Shown: piece by piece, positions 35,701 through 44,700 of the stretch
Layout of the letters: each line of letters begins with the position of its first letter
Position numbering within the stretch: position 1 is the first letter of the stretch
IMG/VR virus record: IMGVR_UViG_3300048837_000614
Coordinates: 1-64,000 of that record
DNA from: a virus
Length of the DNA: 64,000 bases
Strand: one strand, 5' to 3'
The notes under the pieces: model-generated
Seen by the model: only the letters and a program-made list of their open reading frames with translations
Told to the model about the DNA's origin: nothing
Databases searched by the model: none
Position numbers and translations under genes: made by a program

Positions 35701-38700
35701 AAGTTTGAGTTTAAACAGAAGACTGAGTTCATCAATAACAAAGAATTACTTATAAAGAAAATTCAAAAGATACTTTTAGATTTGAATACAAAAGAAGATC
35801 CAGATAATCCTGGTTCAAAATTGTTGTCTGATGAAAATTATGAACTACTAAAACAAAACATCGAAGGCGTTGCAACAAGTTTAATCAATACAAATAGATC
35901 GATGCAAGTAGACCCTACAACATTAAGAAAAAATAACATGTACTCTAAGCGTTTTTCTGAACTATCACAGAATGATATCTTAGACTACGCTTTTAGACTT
36001 GCCACAAAGAACAATGAATTCTTAGGTACTGAATCAAAAATGATTGATAACGTTTTAAAAAACTTAGACCATTCAATCAAACAACTTCTACAAGTCGTTA
36101 AAGAAAGTAACAATGGAAAACTTAACTTCTTAGAAGGTTTTATTAACGAAAGCATTAGACGTCAAATGTATAAAATAAACAGTTCTAAAATCATCAATGC
36201 GATTAGTGCGAAGTATCTGCGTGTAGGACAATCGAAGAATTACTTTTTAAACCCAGAAGTTGAAGGTAAAAAGATTAAGGCTCTTAGTGAAAAAGCTCTT
36301 AAGAAAATTTCAAACAAGAAATATAAGTTTGAAACAACTGATAAAGATGTTATTAAACAAGGTATTGCTGCAGAGTTCTTAGAATCATTTAAAGGTACAC
36401 CTATGTATGACTTACTAATCAAGATGGGATTCGAAAAAATAATCAATGATAATGTTTCAGTAATAGATAAGGAAGAGGTTAAACCTAAAAAAGTAAAAAA
36501 GAGAGGTAAATCTCAGGAAGAGAAAGACTTCGAAGAACGTGGATTAACTTACACAAGATTAGTTGATGGAATCGTTAAAGATATCGAAATTAAAACAGGT
36601 AAAGTTTTAGATAACGAAGCAAGAAAGAAAATCTCACAAGCAGTTGCAAAAGCTATTAACGATCAAATAGGCTTAGTCAAGTCTGAATATGAAATCAAGA
36701 GAATGGAAAGTGCAGGATCTAAAAAAGTTTTCGATGATGTCTTCATGAATAAACTTGCTGAATCATTCTTCGGTAAATTAGTTGACGTTGAAAACTTAAG
36801 TTCAATCTTAAGAGGGAATAAAAGTTTACCTAAAACTAAAATAGATATGACTAAACCTGATCCAGAATCTGGAGTAAAAGGAAACCCATATCGTAATGCG
36901 ATTATCAACTTCATGTTAAATAATGAACCTACAGTTGAAAACATAATGAAGTTAAAATTACAACCATTCGGAACTTACTTGAACTTCGATGGTAAGGCTG
37001 TTTCTTTAGAGTCCATTGTTCAAATAGGCGAAGAAAATTTAGTTGGTGCATGGGCTGAAAAATATCGTTCTGACTTTAGTGAAAAAAATGAATATGGAGA
37101 ACCTATAAACGATCCTTTAGTTTTTGAATTCTTTAGAGGAATTGACGTAACTAAAGAAAGCAATGAAGGGTATGAGAGACATGTAGATGCTTCCTTTAAT
37201 TTACCTAATTCGCTTAGAAATAAAAAAGGTCTTCAAAATCTAAAGGACGAAGATTTCGTAGAAGTCAAAGATGATTTTGAAAGTGATGGAACAATAGCAA
37301 ATGATTTTATTAGAGTTTTCAAAGAAAGCGACTACGGACACAACTTCAAAAAAATAGCAATTCATAAAGGACAATTTGTATTTGATGATGTCATTAGAGG
37401 CAAAACAGTCACAAACGATATCATAGTTATTAGAATCACGACTACGGGAAATAAGAGTTATGACTTCTATGTCCCTAGAGAAATAATTAAAACTTATGGC
37501 GATCAAAAGATAGCGACATATAAAGTAAACAATAATGAATACATGAGAGTCATGATTGAAGGAGAAGATGAAAAATCTCTCGCTTATTTAGACAACATTA
37601 GTAAAGCTATTGAAAAAGACTTTATCAATCGCAAAATGATTAGTGATGAATTCAAGCAAAAGTTTGAACCGTTCTCAGTCCAAAAAGAAATCTTTAGATT
37701 ATTTTCTAAACAAAGAAATATAGGCGATACTCATGAACTCATCACAGACTTTGTCTATTTAGATCCTGATAAAACTGATTACGAAAAATTAGTTTACTCA
37801 CTTATGAGAAGACTTGACGAAGGTAAGAGAAAGAACTTAACTAAAAATAAAGCCTTTAGAGATGATTATAAAAAGAATGGTTATTATTTTGACTATACAC
37901 AAAGTGATCCTAAAGTAGTTGTTAAGGGAATCAAATTAAATAGTGGTGAATTTCAGTCTATAACAAGAATTTTTTCTCCGCTTGGTATCTTTACAGGTCG
38001 TGCCGAAAGAAGTGCTTTAGCGGCCAACGCAAGACGTAATGCGATTGAATTAGATACAAACGAACTACCTTTCTTATCATCATTGTTTATTCAACAGAAT
38101 CCTGAACTTTCCCAATTTGAAAAAGGTGGTTTTAATGCACGTGTATATTTAAAGGACACTTACTTAGATAACGGAAGTTCAACACATAATGAAACAGTGA
38201 TTATGAGAGAAGGTTTCGCAAGACAAAAATTTATTAAGAATGGTGTTCCAATGGATCTTTCCAATGGTATGAAAATCATAGATAGATACTCATCTAAACA
38301 TGGCGTGAGAATAGTTTCAGAAGATGAATGGAAAGAGATGTTCAAAGGTGATGATAAAGCTTTAAACTCAGATGTTATCATGTCGAAGAGAACGGTTAGA
38401 AAGAGAACGCTTTGGAATGTTGAAGCTGAACTTGCTATGAATGGTTTGGATGGAACAAGAAAATATATTGATAGCGAAATGAAAGGCAAGACAGATGAAG
38501 AAAAATTAGAATATCTTAAATCGGAGACAAAAGATGGAAATCTTGAAGGCGATCACGGATATCTTTATATGTTTCTAACTGATGATTTAAGCGATAACAA
38601 TGGAAGAGGTTATAAAGTTGCTGGAGATAACGACTCAAGCAATGGTGCAAAAATATCCATTGAAGAATGGCAAATGTTTAGTGCGTTAAGAGAAATCACT

Positions 38701-41700
38701 TACGCTGAAAATGGAAGTAGACAACCTATAGATCCTAATGGGGAATTATTCGACTTCTTATGGAAAAGAACTAAAACTCCTGAATCGGAATTAAGAGAAT
38801 CTATCTATGGAAATGTAAATGCAACCACAGGTAAGCAAGGGAAGTTTAGAAAAGAAATCATCGAAAGAAGAATGCCTAACTCTGCATACGCTAAAGCAAT
38901 ATCAAATACAAAATTAGCTAAGAATGAAATAGGAATACCAAGAGCGATGGCTGAGTCCATGGGTATTATCGTTAAAATCGAAGATGGATCTTATAGCAAT
39001 ACAACATCAAGTTCACAATATGTTTTATTACATCGTTCTCCAACACAAGGTAGAAGAAGTTTTGTTTATGCCAAAGTTAAAATCCTAGACGATGTTAAAG
39101 GAATGGTAAACAAAGCGATAGAAGTTAATCCTGCGTTTGAAGAAGCATTAAACCTTGACTTTGACGGTGATGGTGTTTCTATTTTCTCGTTGAAAGATGC
39201 GACTCCTGACATTTTAAAAATTGCTGAAACTGCATTTAGCCATAGTTATAAAGAAAAAACAAACTACAGCGATTACACTTTAAGAAATGAATATGGTATT
39301 AAACACAAAGATGTTGATATGAAAACTGAAAAAGATTTTGATATTAATAGAGATAAAAAAGATATATTAAACGAGGAAGCAAAACCAAAAGGTTATAAAC
39401 CCTCATTTGTTTCTGAAGATCAATGGGATAATGTTATGTTAAACCAAAAGACTTTAAAAGATTATTCTGGGTTATTTAAAAACATATTTGATGCCGATTA
39501 CCAGGACTATATTTCTAGTAAAGAAAATATGGATTGGTTTAATAAAACATTCAAAACTGAAGACATATCAAACGTTAAATTTGAATCGTTTTATGCACTT
39601 ACAACACTAGCATATGACTTTTATTCGCAAAAGACATTTGACTTCTCTAAGCATAGTAGACCAGGTGAAAAAGAATCTTTCGATGCAATTTATTCTATTA
39701 TCAAGAAAAAAGGTGGAGAAACTTTTGAGAATCACATTAGAAAATTAGTTAAAGTTCTTATGTTTGATATAACAAATACCCAAAAGAAGAATAGTAAAAT
39801 AGAGTTAATCAACAAGAGAAAAGATATTTCTGATTCAGAAAAAAGCAGACTATCTGATATAGAAGTTCAAAAATATCTTTACAAATTACGAGAATTCTTA
39901 AAAGAGGTAAGTAGAGAAGAACAAAGATTAGGTAAGACTAAACCCGAGATAATTAAAGAAGCTGAAACTAAAGAAATTGAAGGCGAAAAAGTTAAACCTG
40001 AAGAAGAACTACCAAAACAATTTGAAGAAGCTGACAACCAATTACTTAGAGATATCAATAAGATTTTAAAAGATAATGGTTTAGAAGAAACTACTATGGA
40101 CCAATTGGGTGCATTTAAGTCTGATAAGTTACTTTCGATTACAGGTGCATTCGATCAAAACGAAATCAAACATTTTAATCTCAATGATTGGAACTTAGAC
40201 CTTAAAGGTGTAAATCAAGTCTTTAGTTTTATGCTGAAGATGAATCAAGATATCGCCAAAGCAGCAAAAAGAAAGATGAAAACTAATGATAAAGTTTTAG
40301 AACCATTCCACAAAGCGTTTACAACTTATATAAGACAAGTGATACAGTCTTTTTATCAAGATCCTGATGTACTTAAAAACTTGTATCTTATTAAGATTGT
40401 AGAAATAAATGGGGAAGAAGTCCCTGAAAAGATAAGTTTCTTAGAATTGATTAATGTTTTTGGTTTGAAACCAGACGGAAAGTCCAAGAGAAGTATAGCC
40501 ACATTTAAAAACATAAACCCTGCAATCACTAAAATGGATAGCATAGGTGTTAATAAAGATGTATTAAGACTAGATGATAAGCGTCTAAGAAGTTTTTATA
40601 TAAGCAATGAGTCTGCATTCGAATCACCTAAATTAAATCGTTTAACGAATGAATTATTTACGAAGGTTCATAACAACATTAGAAAGACATTAAACAATAT
40701 GGGTTTAGGTGGAACACCTGTATTCAGCCCACTATTACACAACAAGTTGTTATTTAAACAAAATGTTTTTGACTCAATGTATCAAGCTCTTATGAGCAAC
40801 GAAGAAGATAAATCTATACTCGTGGATATCTTAAGAGATATGGGCGATGAAGATTCTATCAATGAATTAAAAGAAATCTTCAAACCATTCTTCATGTTTC
40901 AAACTGTTGCCCAATTCTTATCGGGTGATAAGAGAACAAACTTCATTAAATACCTATATCAAGTTGAGGGTATTTTTGACGACACGATAAAGACGGTTAT
41001 TCCAGAAAAGAAAACAGGTGCACTTGTTAAGAACTTAATCCGTTGGAACTTGATGAAAACAGGTGAACCCTACGAAGATTTTGGAAACGAGATTAAAGTT
41101 CTACTTAATACGAATGATGATAAGGTTGTAGATGAAATCGTTGAGATCTATTATCAAATGAGAAATGGTTTATTGGATAAAGATACATATGGTTCAATGA
41201 GTCAATTCGATAAAATGGATAGAGAGTTTAAATTAGATTTATTAGTCAAGATACACGAAATTAAGAACGGTAAGTTCGTAGAAAAGTTCGGAAGTAAGTA
41301 TGGAATCACTCAAGAAGATTTGAGAGAGAAAACTGAAAACTTCGAAATAGATGATAAGGTCATGGCTAAGTTCTTTAGAATTTATGACTATGCTTTTGAC
41401 ACAATTGAAGGAACTTTCGATATTAAGAATAGACAAAGAATCACAAGTGCTTTAGAAAAAGAAAAGATTAACTTTGGTTTAGTAAGTAATGTGATTAAAA
41501 ATGCTAACTATGAGTTATCAAAACTTGTGGCAAACACAATTACCATTCAAAACTCCAAAGGCGAAGCTGAAGATGTTAATCCATATCCATTTAGAAGTTT
41601 ATTACACCCAAATAACATCGAAGAAAATTCCATAATACTTATGAATGCGAACAAGAATAAGATGGCTAAAAACCTTACTGAACGTTTCTACAGATTAGTT

Positions 41701-44700
41701 ATGAAAGCTTTCAACAAAGAGGGTGCCGATAGTGAAATGACTAAGGAGATCCAAAAGATAAGTAATGATTTGAAAGCCGGTAATGACATCATGTCCTTAT
41801 ATTTATTTGAGGGTAAAGATATTGGAAGTTTTATCAAATTACTCAATGATTTAATTAACAATCAACAAACATTTACGATTCCATTGACGGATAGAATATT
41901 CAAATATTTCTTACACTTCAATGAAATGTCTAAAGTTATGGGTTTCGACAAGAAGATAATGCCTGGTACTATTGACGCTTACTACAGAGATATTAAAGGA
42001 TCAAACGTTGTAGATAGCGAAGGCAATATTAAAATGAATAATATTTACCGTATCATGTTCTTCGATTACGTTTACGGAGAGGGTATGCAAATCAATGCAA
42101 GAAATAACACTCCTGAGTTCCAGGAAGCATTTAACAATTTAGTTTCTTACTTTGATAAGAACCCTAACATGAATACATTTGGTTTACATCCACACGCATT
42201 TGTTGAAACATTCTTTGGTAAGATGTTATTTGAACAAAGAGTTGAAAGCGAAAAGCACACCATTAAAGAAGATCCAAAACCTATCCAAGAAAAACTCATA
42301 GAGTATTACAAGGATAGAATTAAAGAACTTGAAGTGCTTTCCAAAAATAGAGATTCAACAAGCAACGAATATCTTAAAGCAATGGAAGAAGCAACAGAAA
42401 AAGGCGAAACTTTAGATTTAAGTCAAATTACGATTGATCCTGTTAAGCAACAAGAAATATTAGACGCCTACAAAAAATATTTATCTGTAGAACTTCTTGA
42501 AGAAAAGATTGTAGATGATAAAGTTTCTAACGTATTCGATACATTTGAGTGGTCGAAGTACATAGGTCAAGAAGGTGTTGAGTTTAATACCAAAAACCTA
42601 TTTAACATTTATGCTCAACTTATTGGTAAAAAAGAATTTCCACAAGAAGAAATCGTCAAGCTAACTGAAGAGTTATCTCAAGAGATTATTAGAGATAATA
42701 CAAACGCTAATTTCAAGTTTAAAGGTAATAAGAAGATACATACAGCGTTGATAGATGCACAACTTAACTTAAAAGTAATGGATCTTATCGTTAGAGAGTT
42801 CGAAAAGAACGAAGGTAGATATAAAGACTACCAAGAGTTAAAAACTCTTATAAACGATTTTAAAGACCCAAGCAAGAAGAAGAACTTTGCTATCATAGAT
42901 AGTGAAAACTTAGTTTCTGGAAATGACTACAACCGTATTTATGAAATCTCATACATAACGTTTGATGATAATGGTAAGCCTTTATATCATCAACATTATT
43001 TGAAGTATGACATTGATAAAAGAACTGAAAATTGGTTGAAGAAGATGGGTTATAGCGATAAAGAAATTCAAATTATCAAAGACAACATGAAGAATATCGC
43101 TGATCCAGATTACAACAAAAAGATTTATGAACAAGTTTTTGCTGATTTAAAAGGTAAAAACCTTATTGGACAAAGTGTCAAATCACAAGGCGACACTCCG
43201 GGTGATATCGGTAAATTGAATTACGAATATCAACAAATTCTTAAGAATGATGTTCGTAAAACGATTAAGAAACATAATGAAAAAGAACAAGAGTTCTTAG
43301 ATAACATTAAAGAATCAAGCATGAAAGACTTGATGAAGAATGTAGATAGCACTGAACTTAATTCAACAGCTCAAGCTGATATGATGATGAAAGTTTTAAT
43401 TGACATCGTTAAAGAAGATTTGAACGAAAAGATTTTACCTCAAGGCGTTGAAAAAATTGACAACGAACAATTTAATACACACATATCAAAGACTTCAGAA
43501 TTAATGAGAGTGTTTATTGAAGAAAACAATCAAGACATTCTTAAACTTCGTATGGAAGAAATCTTAGAGATCGATGAAATGCCTAAAGAAGTATTTGATG
43601 CAATCTTAAAGAAATTCGAAGATAAATTCAACGAATTAAAAGGTGAAAACAATGATGGCGTACTTGTGATGAAGTGGCCTAGAATTGTTAAAACTGAAGA
43701 TGGTGTAAGAGTAGAGTTTTTAGAAGTTGATGAAAAAGAAATCGTTGGCAAAAATGAAGAGTTCTTAGTTAAGAAAGTAAGATTCGACTCTGACGATGTT
43801 CGTGCAAATTACTTATTTAGAAGTCGTGCCTTTTATGAAATCATCAAAGAAGTCAAGGACATGATTATCATTCGTGGTATACCACATGAACATTTAGGTA
43901 AGACAGTTCAAAGAACAATTACCTTAAATCAATACGAAATGCTTAATCGCAAAATCGTAAGATTACAAGGCAAGCTTGATGATAAAAATCTAAAAGTTAA
44001 AAAGCATTTAGATGATGCAACAAAGTTTATGATGGAAGGTAACGAAGTCGAATACCTTGTATCCATGAATAAAGCAATAAAAGAATATGAAAAAACAAAT
44101 TCTAAGATGGATGCTTTTACAGATATCGATTTAGAAACCGACTCAAACAAGGTCGATTTATTCTTGAAAGAACAAGTCGAAAAGAATACAGGCCAAATGG
44201 CTAACATTCCAATGTGGAGAGTTGAACAACACTTCGCAGATATGATTTCTAAATTCTATAAAGATACTTTGGCATCGAAAAGAACGATTGAAGAAAAAGA
44301 ACAAGATTATAAGTACATCGCTAAAATCGAAGATATTATTACAGCTTTAGAGTATGAAGATATGAACACTTTAGATTTCAAGCGATTTGCTGACATCGTA
44401 GGTTTAAATGAGTATGGCGATTTCGGTAGAGAAATACATACACAACTTATGGAAACTTACGAAGATTACAAGAAAAACGGTATACCATTCTTCTATGCAG
44501 GAAGTGACAAACCTTATTCAACACTTGAATATAAAGAAGATGGCGAAAACCTATTTAAAAAAATGGCTTTCTATGCAATACTCAATCCACGTAGTGATGA
44601 TAAAAAAACTTTAGGAAGTTTCTTGAAGATGATTATCTCTGAAGAAGGCGTTAGAGAATACAAACGCTATGACATCGATGAAACAAAGCAAACCGAAATA

